Positions 21,996-33,004 of a stretch of 64,000 nucleotides of DNA are shown here, one piece after another (position 1 is the stretch's first letter; every line of letters begins with the position of its first letter). The position numbers were made by a program, and so were the translations under genes. Source of the stretch: Candidatus Pantoea haifensis (lineage in GTDB: Bacteria; Pseudomonadota; Gammaproteobacteria; Enterobacterales; Enterobacteriaceae); NCBI GenBank assembly GCA_018842655.1, contig JAGTWN010000004.1, forward strand, positions 310,001-374,000, given 5' to 3'. A model generated the notes under the pieces. That model made no database searches, was not told the DNA's origin, and saw nothing but the letters and a program-made list of their open reading frames with translations.

Positions 21996-23762
21996 ATGAG
22001 TTTGCCAATCAGAGAATTTGATGCCGTGGTGATCGGCGCAGGTGGCGCAGGAATGCGAGCCGCACTGCAAATTTCCCAATCGGGCCAGAGTTGTGCCCTG
22101 TTATCTAAAGTTTTCCCGACCCGTTCCCATACTGTATCTGCGCAAGGCGGTATTACCGTTGCGCTGGGTAATACCCATGAAGATAACTGGGAATGGCATA
22201 TGTACGACACCGTTAAAGGTTCCGACTATATCGGTGACCAGGACGCGATTGAATATATGTGTAAAACCGGCCCGGAAGCGATTCTGGAACTGGAACACAT
22301 GGGATTACCGTTCTCGCGTCTCGACGATGGTCGTGTCTATCAGCGTCCGTTTGGTGGTCAGTCGAAAAACTTCGGCGGCGAGCAGGCGGCACGTACTGCG
22401 GCAGCAGCGGACCGTACTGGCCACGCTTTGCTGCACACGCTCTACCAACAGAATCTGAAAAACAAAACCACTATCTTTTCTGAATGGTATGCGTTGGATC
22501 TGGTGAAAAACACCGATGGCGCGATTGTGGGTTGCACCGCGATCAGCATCGAAACCGGTGAAACGGTCTATTTCAAAGCAAAAGCCACTATCCTGGCAAC
22601 AGGCGGCGCGGGTCGTATCTATCAATCGACCACCAATGCGCATATCAATACTGGCGACGGCGTTGGCATGGCTCTGCGTGCGGGCGTACCAGTGCAGGAT
22701 ATGGAAATGTGGCAGTTCCACCCAACCGGCATTGCTGGCGCTGGCGTGCTGGTTACTGAAGGCTGTCGTGGTGAAGGCGGCTATCTGCTGAACAAGCACG
22801 GCGAACGCTTCATGGAGCGTTATGCGCCGAACGCGAAAGACCTCGCCGGACGTGACGTCGTGGCGCGCTCAATGATGATTGAAATTCGTGAAGGTCGCGG
22901 CTGTGACGGTCCGTGGGGTCCACACATCAAGCTGAAGCTGGATCATCTGGGTAAAGACGTTCTTGAGTCACGTCTGCCTGGCATTCTGGAACTGTCGCGC
23001 ACTTTTGCGCACGCTGATCCCATTAAAGAACCGATTCCGGTTATTCCAACCTGCCATTACATGATGGGCGGCATTCCGACCAAAGTAACCGGTCAGGCGC
23101 TGCGCTTGAATGAGCAGGGCGAAGATGAAGTCATTCCCGGCCTGTTTGCCGTGGGTGAAATCGCTTGCGTATCGGTACACGGCGCTAACCGCCTGGGCGG
23201 AAATTCGCTGCTTGACCTGGTTGTGTTTGGTCGTGCGGCGGGCCTACATCTGCTGGAATGTATTCAGGAGCAGGGCGAATTGCGCGACGCAACCCAGGAT
23301 GAAATTGATGCTGCAATGGCACGCTTCAATCGCTGGGAAAACAACACCACGGGTGAAGATCCGGTTGAAATTCGCAAGGCGCTGCAACGCTGCATGCAAA
23401 ACAACTTCTCGGTGTTCCGTGAAGGCGATGCCATGGCCCAGGGGCTGGAAGAGCTTAAGGTGATTCGCGAGCGTCTGAAATCGGCTCGTCTGGATGACCG
23501 TTCACCTGACTTCAACACGCAGCGTATTGAGTGTCTGGAGCTGGATAACCTGATGGAAACCGCTTACGCCACGGCTGTAGCGGCGAACTACCGCACCGAA
23601 AGTCGTGGTGCACACAGTCGTTTCGACTACCCGGATCGTGATGATGAAAACTGGCTGTGTCACAGCCTGTATGTCCCGCAAACCGAGAGCATGACGCGCC
23701 GTGAGGTGAACATGCAGCCGAAACTGCGCGCGGCCTTCCCGCCAAAAGTGCGTACTTATTAA
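21996..23762 (+). CDS. sdhA: Succinate dehydrogenase flavoprotein subunit
   Basis: A 588-residue catalytic subunit that oxidises succinate to fumarate, the same length as in E. coli. The FAD-binding motif is [15 protein letters not shown] at residues 11-25. The covalent FAD attachment His is in [11 protein letters not shown]. Substrate-binding residues lie in [11 protein letters not shown] and [20 protein letters not shown]. The C-terminal helical domain contains the family pattern [16 protein letters not shown]. It is encoded without spacer after sdhD, and sdhB follows after 17 bp. Confidence 0.97.
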   Translation: MSLPIREFDAVVIGAGGAGMRAALQISQSGQSCALLSKVFPTRSHTVSAQGGITVALGNTHEDNWEWHMYDTVKGSDYIGDQDAIEYMCKTGPEAILELEHMGLPFSRLDDGRVYQRPFGGQSKNFGGEQAARTAAAADRTGHALLHTLYQQNLKNKTTIFSEWYALDLVKNTDGAIVGCTAISIETGETVYFKAKATILATGGAGRIYQSTTNAHINTGDGVGMALRAGVPVQDMEMWQFHPTGIAGAGVLVTEGCRGEGGYLLNKHGERFMERYAPNAKDLAGRDVVARSMMIEIREGRGCDGPWGPHIKLKLDHLGKDVLESRLPGILELSRTFAHADPIKEPIPVIPTCHYMMGGIPTKVTGQALRLNEQGEDEVIPGLFAVGEIACVSVHGANRLGGNSLLDLVVFGRAAGLHLLECIQEQGELRDATQDEIDAAMARFNRWENNTTGEDPVEIRKALQRCMQNNFSVFREGDAMAQGLEELKVIRERLKSARLDDRSPDFNTQRIECLELDNLMETAYATAVAANYRTESRGAHSRFDYPDRDDENWLCHSLYVPQTESMTRREVNMQPKLRAAFPPKVRTY

Positions 23763-23779
23763 TTTGCGGAGAGACGATC

Positions 23780-24496
23780 ATGAGACTCGAATTTTCAATT
23801 TATCGCTACAATCCAGAAGTCGATGACAAGCCGCGTATGCAGGATTACAGCCTCGAATCAGAAGATGGCCGTGACATGATGCTGCTGGACGCGCTTATCC
23901 GACTGAAAGAAAAAGATCCGACGCTGGCTTTCCGCCGCTCGTGCCGTGAAGGGGTCTGCGGCTCCGACGGGCTGAACATGAACGGTCAGAATGGCCTGGC
24001 CTGCATTACGCCCGTCTCGGCACTTGGCAATGGCAATAAGAAAATTGTCATTCGTCCACTGCCAGGTTTACCGGTCATCCGCGACCTGGTTGTAGACATG
24101 GGCCAGTTTTATGCGCAGTATGAGAAAATCAAACCTTTCTTATTGAATAACGGGGAAAATCCGCCAGCGCGTGAGCATCTGCAATCACCGGCTGAGCGTG
24201 AGCATCTGGATGGTTTATACGAATGTATTCTCTGCGCCTGCTGCTCAACGTCTTGCCCGTCATTCTGGTGGAACCCGGACAAGTTCATTGGGCCTGCGGG
24301 TCTGCTGGCAGCGTATCGCTTCCTGATTGACAGCCGCGACACCGAAACCGAGGCGCGACTGGATAACATGAGTGATGCTTTCAGTGTTTTCCGCTGTCAC
24401 AGCATTATGAACTGTGTGAGCGTATGTCCGAAAGGGCTCAACCCGACGCGCGCTATCGGCCATATCAAGTCGATGCTGCTGCAACGCGGGGCATAA
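23780..24496 (+). CDS. sdhB: Succinate dehydrogenase iron-sulfur subunit
   Basis: A 238-residue electron-transfer subunit of complex II. The [2Fe-2S] ligands are in SCREGVCGSDGLNMNG with the distant Cys of GLACITP. The [4Fe-4S] and [3Fe-4S] ligands are in CILCACCSTSCPSFWW and CHSIMNCVSVCPKGLNP. A GGAGAG ribosome site precedes the ATG. Two hairpins follow the gene before sucA. Confidence 0.97.
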   Translation: MRLEFSIYRYNPEVDDKPRMQDYSLESEDGRDMMLLDALIRLKEKDPTLAFRRSCREGVCGSDGLNMNGQNGLACITPVSALGNGNKKIVIRPLPGLPVIRDLVVDMGQFYAQYEKIKPFLLNNGENPPAREHLQSPAEREHLDGLYECILCACCSTSCPSFWWNPDKFIGPAGLLAAYRFLIDSRDTETEARLDNMSDAFSVFRCHSIMNCVSVCPKGLNPTRAIGHIKSMLLQRGA

Positions 24497-24506
24497 GTAA
24501 CAGACT

Positions 24507-24575
24507 GCCGGGAACCTGAACGTTCCCGGCGTTTTACGGAAGCCTCTGTAAACGCGGTCCGGTACCACGTTTACA
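24507..24575 (+). promoter_or_regulatory. Two tandem hairpins in the sdhB-sucA spacer
   Basis: The first hairpin is GCCGGGAAC (24507-24515) with GTTCCCGGC (24522-24530), followed by GTTTTA, which resembles a leaky terminator. The second is TGTAAACGCGGT (24547-24558) with ACCACGTTTACA (24564-24575), one mismatch. They probably attenuate or protect the mRNA between the sdh and suc parts of the operon. The remaining 126 bp up to sucA shows no further clear signal. Confidence 0.6.
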
Positions 24576-24701
24576 AAGGTTCCCTTACGGGCCAGGGCGC
24601 GCGCTGCGCACAGTGCTCGTATCGCTGAACTCACTACGGCAAACCGCGAAAGCGGCAACAATGAAACCTCAAAAAAGCACATCAATGCTTAAGGGATCAC
24701 A

Positions 24702-27508
24702 ATGCAGAACAGCGCGATGAAGCCCTGGCTGGACTCTTCCTGGCTGGCCGGCGCGAATCAGTCTTACATAGAGCAACTCTATGAGGATTTCCTGACCGAT
24801 CCTGACTCTGTCGATGCAGTGTGGCGCTCGATGTTCCAACAGCTACCAGGCACCGGCGTGAAACCAGAACAGTTTCACTCCACCACACGTGAATATTTCC
24901 GTCGCCTGGCGAAAGACGCATCTCGTTACACCTCTTCAGTTTCCGATCCAGCAACTAACTCCAAACAAGTGAAAGTGCTACAGCTGATAAACGCGTTTCG
25001 TTTTCGCGGACATCAGCATGCGAATCTTGATCCGCTCGGCCTGTGGAAACAGGACCGTGTCGCCGATCTCGATCCTGCCTTTCACGATCTGACCGATGCC
25101 GATTTTCAGGAAAGCTTTAACGTAGGTTCTTTTGCCGGTGGCAAAGAAACCATGAAGCTGGCCGATCTGTTCGAGGCGCTGCAGCAAACCTATTGTGGCT
25201 CAATTGGTGCAGAGTACATGCACATCAACAACACCGAAGAGAAACGCTGGATTCAGCAGCGCCTCGAGTCGGTGATGGGCCAGGCCTCTTTCAGTGGCGA
25301 TGAGAAAAAGGTTTCCTGAAAGAGCTGACTGCGGCAGAAGGACTGGAAAAATATCTTGGCGCAAAATTCCCAGGCGCAAAACGCTTCTCGCTGGAAGGCG
25401 GCGATGCGCTGGTGCCTATGCTGCGCGAAATGATTCGCCATGCCGGTAAGAGCGGCACGCGCGAAGTCGTGCTGGGTATGGCGCACCGTGGCCGTCTCAA
25501 CGTGTTGATTAACGTGTTGGGTAAAAAGCCGCAAGATCTGTTTGACGAATTCTCAGGCAAGCATAAAGAGCATCTCGGTACGGGCGATGTGAAGTATCAC
25601 ATGGGCTTCTCATCGGACGTTGAAACCAGTGGCGGCTTAGTGCATCTGGCGCTGGCGTTTAACCCGTCTCACCTTGAAATCGTGAGTCCGGTAGTCATGG
25701 GATCGGTACGTGCGCGTCTCGATCGTCTGGCCGAGCCTGCCAGCAATAAAGTGTTGCCGATTACCATCCACGGTGATGCAGCCGTTATTGGTCAGGGTGT
25801 CGTGCAGGAAACTTTGAACATGTCGCAGGCGCGCGGTTACGAAGTCGGCGGTACGGTGCGCATTGTGATCAACAATCAGGTAGGTTTCACCACCTCTAAC
25901 CCGAAAGATGCGCGCTCAACGCCTTATTGCACCGATATCGGCAAAATGGTGCTGGCTCCGATTTTCCACGTTAACGCGGATGATCCTGAAGCGGTGGCCT
26001 TTATTACTCGTCTGGCGCTGGATTATCGCAACACCTTTAAACGTGATGTGTTTATCGATCTGGTGTGCTATCGCCGTCATGGTCACAACGAAGCGGATGA
26101 GCCAAGTGCAACGCAGCCGTTGATGTACCAGAAAATTAAAAAGCATCCGACGCCGCGCAAAATCTATGCTGACCGTTTGGAAAGCGAAGGTGTTGCCACT
26201 CAGGAAGATGCCACCGAAATGGTGAACCTCTACCGTGATGCTTTGGATGAAGGTGAATGTGTGGTGCCAGAATGGCGTCCAATGAGCCTGCACTCCTTTA
26301 CCTGGTCTCCTTATCTCAATCATGAGTGGGATGAAGCCTATCCGGCCAAAGTTGATAAGAAGCGGTTGCAGGAACTGGCGCGCCGCATCAGTCAAATCCC
26401 GGAAGAAGTAGAAGTGCAATCGCGCGTGGCCAAGATTTACAACGACCGCAAAGAGATGGCCGAAGGCAACAAAGCTTTTGACTGGGGCGGCGCAGAAAAC
26501 CTGGCTTACGCAACGCTGGTTGATGAAGGCATCCCGGTGCGTCTGTCAGGTGAAGATACTGGCCGTGGCACCTTCTTCCATCGCCATGCAGTTATCCATA
26601 ACCAGGCTAACGGTTCCACCTACACACCGCTGCACCATGTACACAATGGGCAGGGGCAGTTCAAGGTATGGGATTCGGTGTTGTCGGAAGAGGCGGTACT
26701 GGCATTTGAATATGGTTACGCCACGGCTGAACCACGCATCCTGACCATTTGGGAAGCGCAGTTTGGTGACTTCGCCAACGGTGCGCAGGTGGTTATCGAC
26801 CAGTTCATCAGCTCCGGTGAGCAGAAATGGGGCCGCATGTGTGGTCTGGTGATGCTGCTGCCACATGGCTATGAAGGTCAGGGTCCTGAGCACTCATCCG
26901 CTCGCCTGGAACGTTATCTGCAACTCTGCGCTGAGCAGAATATGCAAGTATGCGTACCGTCAACGCCAGCGCAGGTTTATCACATGCTGCGTCGTCAGGC
27001 GTTGCGTGGTATGCGTCGTCCGCTGATCGTGATGTCACCCAAATCACTGCTGCGTCATCCACTGGCTATTTCGTCGCTGGATGAACTGGCAGATGGCAGT
27101 TTCCAGCCAGCGATTGGTGAAATTGACGATCTCGATCCGCAAGGCGTAAAACGTGTGGTGCTGTGTGCCGGTAAAGTCTATTACGATCTGCTGGAGCAGC
27201 GTCGTAAGAACGAGCAGACCGACGTCGCCATCGTGCGTATTGAACAGCTTTATCCGTTCCCACATCAGGCTGTACAAGAAGCACTGAAAGCCTATTCCCA
27301 CGTACAGGATTTTGTCTGGTGTCAGGAAGAACCTTTGAACCAGGGCGCGTGGTACTGTAGTCAACATCATTTCCGCGAAGTCGTGCCGTTTGGCGCCACC
27401 TTGCGTTATGCAGGCCGCCCGGCATCTGCTTCACCGGCCGTGGGTTACATGTCCGTACACCAAAAACAGCAGCAAGACCTGGTTAATGACGCGCTGAACG
27501 TTGATTAA
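24702..27508 (+). CDS. sucA: 2-oxoglutarate dehydrogenase E1 component (one-base frameshift)
   Basis: Thiamine-diphosphate E1 subunit that decarboxylates 2-oxoglutarate and loads the succinyl group on SucB. The reconstructed length is 935 residues, close to 933 in E. coli. The N-terminal part ends at GDEKK and the rest begins FLKELTAAEGLEKYLGAKF. One base is missing at 25305-25311, either a C of an Arg codon (family KKRFL) or an A of the A5 run. Visible motifs are AMHRGRLN-type VLGMAHRGRLNVLINVLGK, IHGDAAVIGQGVVQE and the ThDP region RRHGHNEADEPSATQP. A core TCA gene is unlikely to be truly broken in an otherwise intact operon, so this is probably an error. Confidence 0.93.
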
Positions 27509-27523
27509 TTAAAAGGAAAGATA

Positions 27524-28744
27524 ATGAGTAGCGTAGATATTCTCGTTCCCGACCTGCCTGAATCCGTTGCCGATGCCTCAGTGGCAACCTGGCACAAAAA
27601 ACCAGGCGATGCAGTAAGTCGCGATGAAGTGCTGGTAGAGATCGAAACTGACAAAGTGGTACTGGAAGTGCCAGCCTCCGCAGACGGCGTTCTGGAAGCG
27701 GTACTGGAAGATGAAGGGGCAACTGTCACTTCTCGCCAGATTTTGGGTCGTCTGAAAGAAGGTAACAGCGCGGGTAAAGAAACCAGTGCTAAAGCTGACA
27801 GCAAAGAGTCTACACCGGCTCAGCGCCAGACTGCTTCACTGGAAGAAGAGAGCAATGACGCACTCAGCCCGGCGATTCGCCGTCTGATTGCAGAGCACAA
27901 TCTGGATGCATCGCAGATTAAAGGCAGCGGTGTTGGCGGTCGTATCACACGGGAAGATGTGGAAAAACATCTGGCTAAGAAGCCAGAAACCGCAAAAGCC
28001 GCTGCACCTGCCGCAGAAGCAGCGCCGCAACCGGCTGTGGCTAACCGCAGCGAAAAACGTGTACCGATGACGCGTCTGCGTAAGCGTGTAGCTGAGCGTC
28101 TGCTGGAAGCGAAAAACAGCACCGCCATGCTGACCACCTTCAACGAAGTCAACATGAAGCCGATCATGGATCTGCGCAAGCAGTACGGCGAAGTCTTCGA
28201 GAAGCGTCACGGCGTGCGTCTGGGCTTTATGTCTTTCTACATTAAAGCCGTGGTAGAGGCGCTGAAGCGTTATCCAGAAGTCAATGCGTCTATCGATGGC
28301 GATGATGTGGTTTACCACAACTACTTTGATGTCAGCATTGCTGTTTCAACCCCACGCGGCCTGGTCACGCCAGTGCTGCGCGATGTTGATGCGCTGAGCA
28401 TGGCTGATATCGAGAAGAAAATTAAAGAGCTGGCAGTGAAAGGTCGTGACGGCAAGCTGACCGTTGAGGATCTGACTGGCGGTAACTTCACTATCACGAA
28501 TGGCGGTGTTTTCGGTTCGTTGATGTCAACGCCGATCATCAACCCACCGCAGAGTGCGATTCTGGGTATGCACGCCATTAAAGATCGTCCAATGGCAGTG
28601 AATGGTCAGGTTGTTGTGCTGCCAATGATGTATCTGGCGCTCTCCTACGATCACCGTCTGATTGATGGCCGCGAGTCTGTTGGCTATCTGGTGGCGGTGA
28701 AAGAGATGCTGGAAGATCCGGCACGTCTGCTGCTGGACGTCTGA
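27524..28744 (+). CDS. sucB: Dihydrolipoyllysine succinyltransferase (E2 of 2-oxoglutarate dehydrogenase)
   Basis: A 406-residue core subunit that transfers succinyl to CoA. Order: lipoyl domain (1-77) with the modified Lys in [12 protein letters not shown]; Ala/Pro/Lys-rich linker; peripheral-subunit-binding domain with [14 protein letters not shown] near 110-150; second linker; catalytic domain from about 175. The active-site His and Asp are in [19 protein letters not shown]. It starts 15 bp after sucA behind AAAGGAAAG. Confidence 0.96.
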   Translation: MSSVDILVPDLPESVADASVATWHKKPGDAVSRDEVLVEIETDKVVLEVPASADGVLEAVLEDEGATVTSRQILGRLKEGNSAGKETSAKADSKESTPAQRQTASLEEESNDALSPAIRRLIAEHNLDASQIKGSGVGGRITREDVEKHLAKKPETAKAAAPAAEAAPQPAVANRSEKRVPMTRLRKRVAERLLEAKNSTAMLTTFNEVNMKPIMDLRKQYGEVFEKRHGVRLGFMSFYIKAVVEALKRYPEVNASIDGDDVVYHNYFDVSIAVSTPRGLVTPVLRDVDALSMADIEKKIKELAVKGRDGKLTVEDLTGGNFTITNGGVFGSLMSTPIINPPQSAILGMHAIKDRPMAVNGQVVVLPMMYLALSYDHRLIDGRESVGYLVAVKEMLEDPARLLLDV

Positions 28745-28752
28745 TTTTCATC

Positions 28753-28773
28753 GGGCGCGTTTCAGACGCGCCC
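28753..28773 (+). promoter_or_regulatory. Hairpin between sucB and sucC
   Basis: GGGCGCGT (28753-28760) pairs with ACGCGCCC (28766-28773) around a 5-base loop. No U tract follows, so it is more likely an mRNA-stabilising or processing element than a terminator, and sucC continues the operon 40 bp later. Confidence 0.6.
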
Positions 28774-28813
28774 AACTTTATTAATCTTTTCAGACCTGAA
28801 TGGATAGAACATC

Positions 28814-29980
28814 ATGAACTTACACGAATACCAGGCGAAACAGCTGTTTGCACGGTATGGCATGCCGGCACCAACAGGTTACGCTTGCACTACACCACGC
28901 CAGGCAGAAGAAGCGGCGTCAAAAATTGGCGCAGGTCCGTGGGTAGTTAAATGTCAGGTTCATGCCGGTGGCCGCGGTAAAGCGGGCGGTGTGAAAGTGG
29001 TTAACAGTAAAGAAGAGATTCGCGCTTTTGCTGAGAACTGGCTTGGCAAGCGTCTGGTGACGTATCAAACAGATGCTGATGGTCAACCAGTAAACCAGAT
29101 TCTGGTTGAAGCGGCGACAGACATCGATCAAGAACTCTATCTGGGCGCAGTGGTTGACCGTGCGACCCGTCGCGTTGTTTTCATGGCGTCTACCGAAGGC
29201 GGCGTGGAAATTGAGAAAGTGGCAGAAGAGACGCCACACCTGATCCACAAAATGGCGCTGGATCCACTAACCGGTCCACAGCCTTATCAGGGCCGCGAAC
29301 TGGCATTTAAACTCGGCCTGACCGGTAAACAAGTTAGCCAGTTCACCAAGATCTTTATGGGTCTGGCGACCATGTTCCTGGAGCGCGATCTGGCGCTGGT
29401 TGAGATCAACCCGCTGGTGATCACTAAGCAAGGCGATCTGATTTGCCTGGATGGCAAACTGGGTGCCGACGGCAACGCCCTGTTCCGTCAGCCTGAACTG
29501 CGCGAAATGCGTGATCCAAGTCAGGAAGACCCGCGCGAAGCACACGCAACACAGTGGGAACTGAACTACGTTGCGCTGGAAGGCAACATCGGCTGTATGG
29601 TTAACGGTGCAGGCCTGGCAATGGGCACCATGGACATCGTGAAACACCACGGTGGTCAACCGGCTAACTTCCTCGACGTTGGCGGCGGTGCCACCAAAGA
29701 GCGCGTAACTGAAGCCTTCAAAATTATCCTGTCTGACGATGCAGTTAAAGCCGTATTTGTTAACATCTTCGGCGGTATTGTACGCTGCGATTTGATCGCT
29801 GACGGCATCATCGGCGCGGTCGCTGAAGTGGGTGTCAACGTACCGGTTGTGGTACGTCTGGAAGGGAACAACGCCGAGCTGGGCGCGCAGAAACTGGCGG
29901 ACAGCGGTTTGAATATCATTGCAGCAACCAGCCTGACAGACGCGGCACAGCGTGTTGTTGCTGCTGCGGAGGGTAAATAA
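28814..29980 (+). CDS. sucC: Succinyl-CoA synthetase subunit beta
   Basis: A 388-residue ADP-forming subunit that binds nucleotide and succinate and makes ATP from succinyl-CoA. The N-terminal [18 protein letters not shown] opens the ATP-grasp fold (to about residue 240), with [16 protein letters not shown] in the nucleotide site. The C-terminal part has [18 protein letters not shown] and [17 protein letters not shown]. Its stop shares a base with the sucD start. Confidence 0.97.
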   Translation: MNLHEYQAKQLFARYGMPAPTGYACTTPRQAEEAASKIGAGPWVVKCQVHAGGRGKAGGVKVVNSKEEIRAFAENWLGKRLVTYQTDADGQPVNQILVEAATDIDQELYLGAVVDRATRRVVFMASTEGGVEIEKVAEETPHLIHKMALDPLTGPQPYQGRELAFKLGLTGKQVSQFTKIFMGLATMFLERDLALVEINPLVITKQGDLICLDGKLGADGNALFRQPELREMRDPSQEDPREAHATQWELNYVALEGNIGCMVNGAGLAMGTMDIVKHHGGQPANFLDVGGGATKERVTEAFKIILSDDAVKAVFVNIFGGIVRCDLIADGIIGAVAEVGVNVPVVVRLEGNNAELGAQKLADSGLNIIAATSLTDAAQRVVAAAEGK

Positions 29981-30855
29981 TGTCCATTTTGATCGACAAA
30001 AACACCAAAGTTATCTGCCAGGGATTCACCGGCGGACAGGGCACATTCCACTCTGAGCAGGCGCTGGCGTATGGTACGCAGCTGGTTGGCGGCGTAACGC
30101 CAGGCAAAGGCGGCACCACCCATCTCGGTTTACCGGTGTTTAACACCGTGCGTGAAGCGGTAGAAGCCACTGGTGCAACCGCAACAGTTATCTATGTTCC
30201 GGCCCCGTTCTGTAAAGACGGTATCCTGGAAGCCATTGACGCAGGCATCAAGCTGATTATCACCATCACTGAAGGTATCCCAACGCTGGATATGCTGACC
30301 GTGAAAGTGAAGCTGGATGAAGCGGGCGTGCGCATGATCGGACCAAACTGCCCGGGTGTCATTACCCCAGGCGAATGTAAGATCGGTATTATGCCAGGCC
30401 ACATTCACCAGCCAGGACGTGTGGGTATCGTTTCACGTTCCGGTACGCTGACGTATGAAGCGGTTAAGCAGACCACGGATATCGGCTACGGCCAGTCAAC
30501 CTGCGTTGGCATTGGTGGCGACCCGATTCCTGGCTCTAACTTCATCGACATCCTGAAAATGTTCCAGGACGATCCGCAGACTGAAGCGATTGTCATGATC
30601 GGTGAAATCGGCGGCAGCGCCGAAGAAGAAGCGGCAGCGTTCATCAAAGAGCATGTAACCAAGCCAGTGGTAGGTTACATCGCCGGTGTGACGGCGCCAA
30701 AAGGCAAACGTATGGGCCATGCGGGCGCCATCATCGCAGGTGGCAAAGGTACGGCAGATGAGAAATTTGCTGCGCTGGAAGCCGCAGGGGTGAAAACGGT
30801 ACGCAGCCTGGCTGATATCGGTGACGCTGTTAAAGCGGTTCTGCCTGCTAAATAA
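29980..30855 (+). CDS. sucD: Succinyl-CoA synthetase subunit alpha
   Basis: A 291-residue subunit that binds CoA and carries the phosphohistidine. The Rossmann domain begins [19 protein letters not shown]. The catalytic His is in [15 protein letters not shown] near residue 246. [17 protein letters not shown] is the hinge segment of the family. Last gene of the sdh-suc operon, followed by a strong terminator. Confidence 0.97.
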   Translation: MSILIDKNTKVICQGFTGGQGTFHSEQALAYGTQLVGGVTPGKGGTTHLGLPVFNTVREAVEATGATATVIYVPAPFCKDGILEAIDAGIKLIITITEGIPTLDMLTVKVKLDEAGVRMIGPNCPGVITPGECKIGIMPGHIHQPGRVGIVSRSGTLTYEAVKQTTDIGYGQSTCVGIGGDPIPGSNFIDILKMFQDDPQTEAIVMIGEIGGSAEEEAAAFIKEHVTKPVVGYIAGVTAPKGKRMGHAGAIIAGGKGTADEKFAALEAAGVKTVRSLADIGDAVKAVLPAK

Positions 30856-30878
30856 GAGAGTGGTTTTCGAACGCTCAG

Positions 30879-30903
30879 GCCACCTTCGGGTGGCTTTTTT
30901 TAT
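30879..30903 (+). terminator. sdh-suc operon terminator and possible 3'-UTR small RNA end
   Basis: GCCACC pairs with GGTGGC around a TTCG tetraloop, directly followed by seven T. This is a textbook rho-independent terminator about 25 nt after the sucD stop. In E. coli the same 3' UTR yields the small RNA SdhX, so an equivalent RNA could end here, but I did not recognise its seed. Confidence 0.88.
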
Positions 30904-31425
30904 GCGCGTCATAAATCCAGCCGGTATCTGTCGGTTCTTTATTTATGGCGCGGTTACAGCGGGAGGTCAGGTTAATAAAAACGAATAAAGGTAATTAATT
31001 TCCGGGAAATAACAGAATTTATTGACACCTTTTTAACACTCTTGTTGCCAGGTCATATTTAAACAACCGTTGCGTTAATCCAGATCAATTATCCATGACA
31101 TATAACAAAGTTTACCGCTGGCAAAGCGCAGCGTTACAGGCTTAAATTGCGCTGCATCAATCCAGCCTTTTATACAAACTTTCAAACGTTTGCTGTAGTT
31201 CGGGATGACCACCTGTTGCCTGGTTTCTCGCGTACGCGTTTAAGCTAATGGCTTGTTTTGACGTTGTTCTGTTTCTGAAATCTTAATTCACTCACACAGG
31301 GCAGGGCAATAATCGGTTCTGCTAATAACAAAACTGGAATCAATAATCAGTCGTTCCTGACGCTTTTTTGACGCCTCATCCTGTTCCTCGCGTCAAAAAA
31401 CGTATGCGAGGAGCAAGGAGTTACT
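30904..31425 (+). promoter_or_regulatory. cydA upstream region with an 11-bp inverted repeat in the leader
   Basis: No gene is visible in these 520 bp, where E. coli has mngRAB. A perfect inverted repeat TTTTTTGACGC (31364-31374) / GCGTCAAAAAA (31390-31400) lies 25 bp upstream of the cydA start. It has T before and A after the stem, the reverse of a terminator, so it is a leader hairpin or operator. ArcA and FNR control is expected from E. coli, but I could not place their sites with confidence. Confidence 0.5.
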
Positions 31426-32993
31426 ATGCTAGATATTGTCGAGCTGTCGCGTTTACAGTTTGCCTTAACGGCGATGTACCATTTCCTGTTTGTCCCCTTA
31501 ACGCTCGGTATGGCGTTTTTGCTGGCCATTATGGAAACGGTTTACGTTCTGAGCGGCAAACAAATCTATAAAGATATGACCAAATTCTGGGGCAAGTTAT
31601 TTGGTATTAACTTTGCCCTTGGTGTGGCGACAGGCCTGACCATGGAATTTCAGTTCGGAACGAACTGGTCATATTACTCTCACTATGTTGGCGATATTTT
31701 CGGTGCCCCTCTGGCCATCGAAGGATTAATGGCCTTCTTCCTCGAATCCACCTTTGTTGGCCTGTTTTTCTTCGGCTGGGATCGCTTAGGCAAAGTCCAG
31801 CATTTAGCGGTAACCTGGCTGGTGGCGCTGGGCTCAAACATGTCGGCACTGTGGATTCTGGTTGCGAATGGCTGGATGCAAAATCCGATCGCGTCTGATT
31901 TCAATTTCGAAACCATGCGCATGGAAATGCTGAGCTTTTCCGAGCTGGTGTTGAATCCCGTTGCGCAGGTGAAATTCGTTCATACCGTTGCGGCAGGTTA
32001 CACCACCGGCGCGATGTTTATCCTTGGCATCAGTGCCTGGTACTTACTGAAAGGACGAGATACCGCATTTGCTAAACGCTCCTTCGCAATTGCGGCCAGC
32101 TTTGGCATTGCGGCGGTATTATCCGTGATTGTACTGGGGGATGAGTCCGGCTATGAAATGGGCGATGTCCAGAAAACCAAACTGGCCGCCATCGAAGCCG
32201 AATGGGAAACACAACCCGCACCGGCTTCCTTTACGCTGTTTGGTTTGCCCAGTCAGGAGACGCAGGAAAACCACTACGCCATTCAAATTCCCTGGCTGCT
32301 CGGCCTGATCGCCACCCGCTCGGTGGATACGCCAGTAACGGGCCTGAAAGATCTTATGACGCAGCATGAGGCCCGCATTCGTAACGGGATGAAAGCGTAT
32401 GCGCTGCTGAATGAACTGCGTGCAGGCAGCCAGGATCCGGCGGTGCGTGAAGCGTTCAATAACAGCAAAAGGATTTGGGCTACGGCCTGCTATTGAAACG
32501 CTATACCGCAAACGTCTCTGATGCGACCGAAGCGCAAATCCTTCAGGCAACCCAGGATTCAATCCCTCGCGTCGCGCCGCTCTATTTTGCCTTCCGTATT
32601 ATGGTGTTATGCGGCGTGCTGCTGCTGGGCGTGATTATGCTGTCGTTCTGGAGCGTTATTCGTAATCGCATTGGCAAAAACCGTTGGTTATTAAAGGCGG
32701 CGCTCTACAGCATTCCACTGCCATGGATTGCGGTAGAGGCGGGCTGGTTTGTTGCCGAGTATGGTCGCCAGCCCTGGGCGATTGGTGAAGTGTTACCGAC
32801 GGCAGTGGCGAACTCATCGCTGACGGTGGGCGACATTTTGTTCTCGATGATTCTGATCTGCGGTCTTTATACGCTGTTCCTCGTTGCCGAAATGTATTTG
32901 ATGTTCAAATTCGCGCGCCTTGGGCCAAGCAGCCTGAAGACCGGGCGTTATCATCATGAGATCGCCACTCACGTTCAGCCGGTGCGTGGATAA
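31426..32993 (+). CDS. cydA: Cytochrome bd-I ubiquinol oxidase subunit I (one-base frameshift)
   Basis: Haem-bearing subunit of the high-affinity terminal oxidase. One A is missing from the A4 run at 32467-32470. With it restored, [19 protein letters not shown] joins the two halves into 522 residues, exactly the E. coli length. The haem b595 ligand His is in [16 protein letters not shown], the quinol loop follows [17 protein letters not shown], and the C-terminal half contains [21 protein letters not shown] strong AAGGAG site precedes the ATG. cydB starts 11 bp after its stop. Confidence 0.94.
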
Positions 32994-33004
32994 GGAGAAC
33001 AGCT

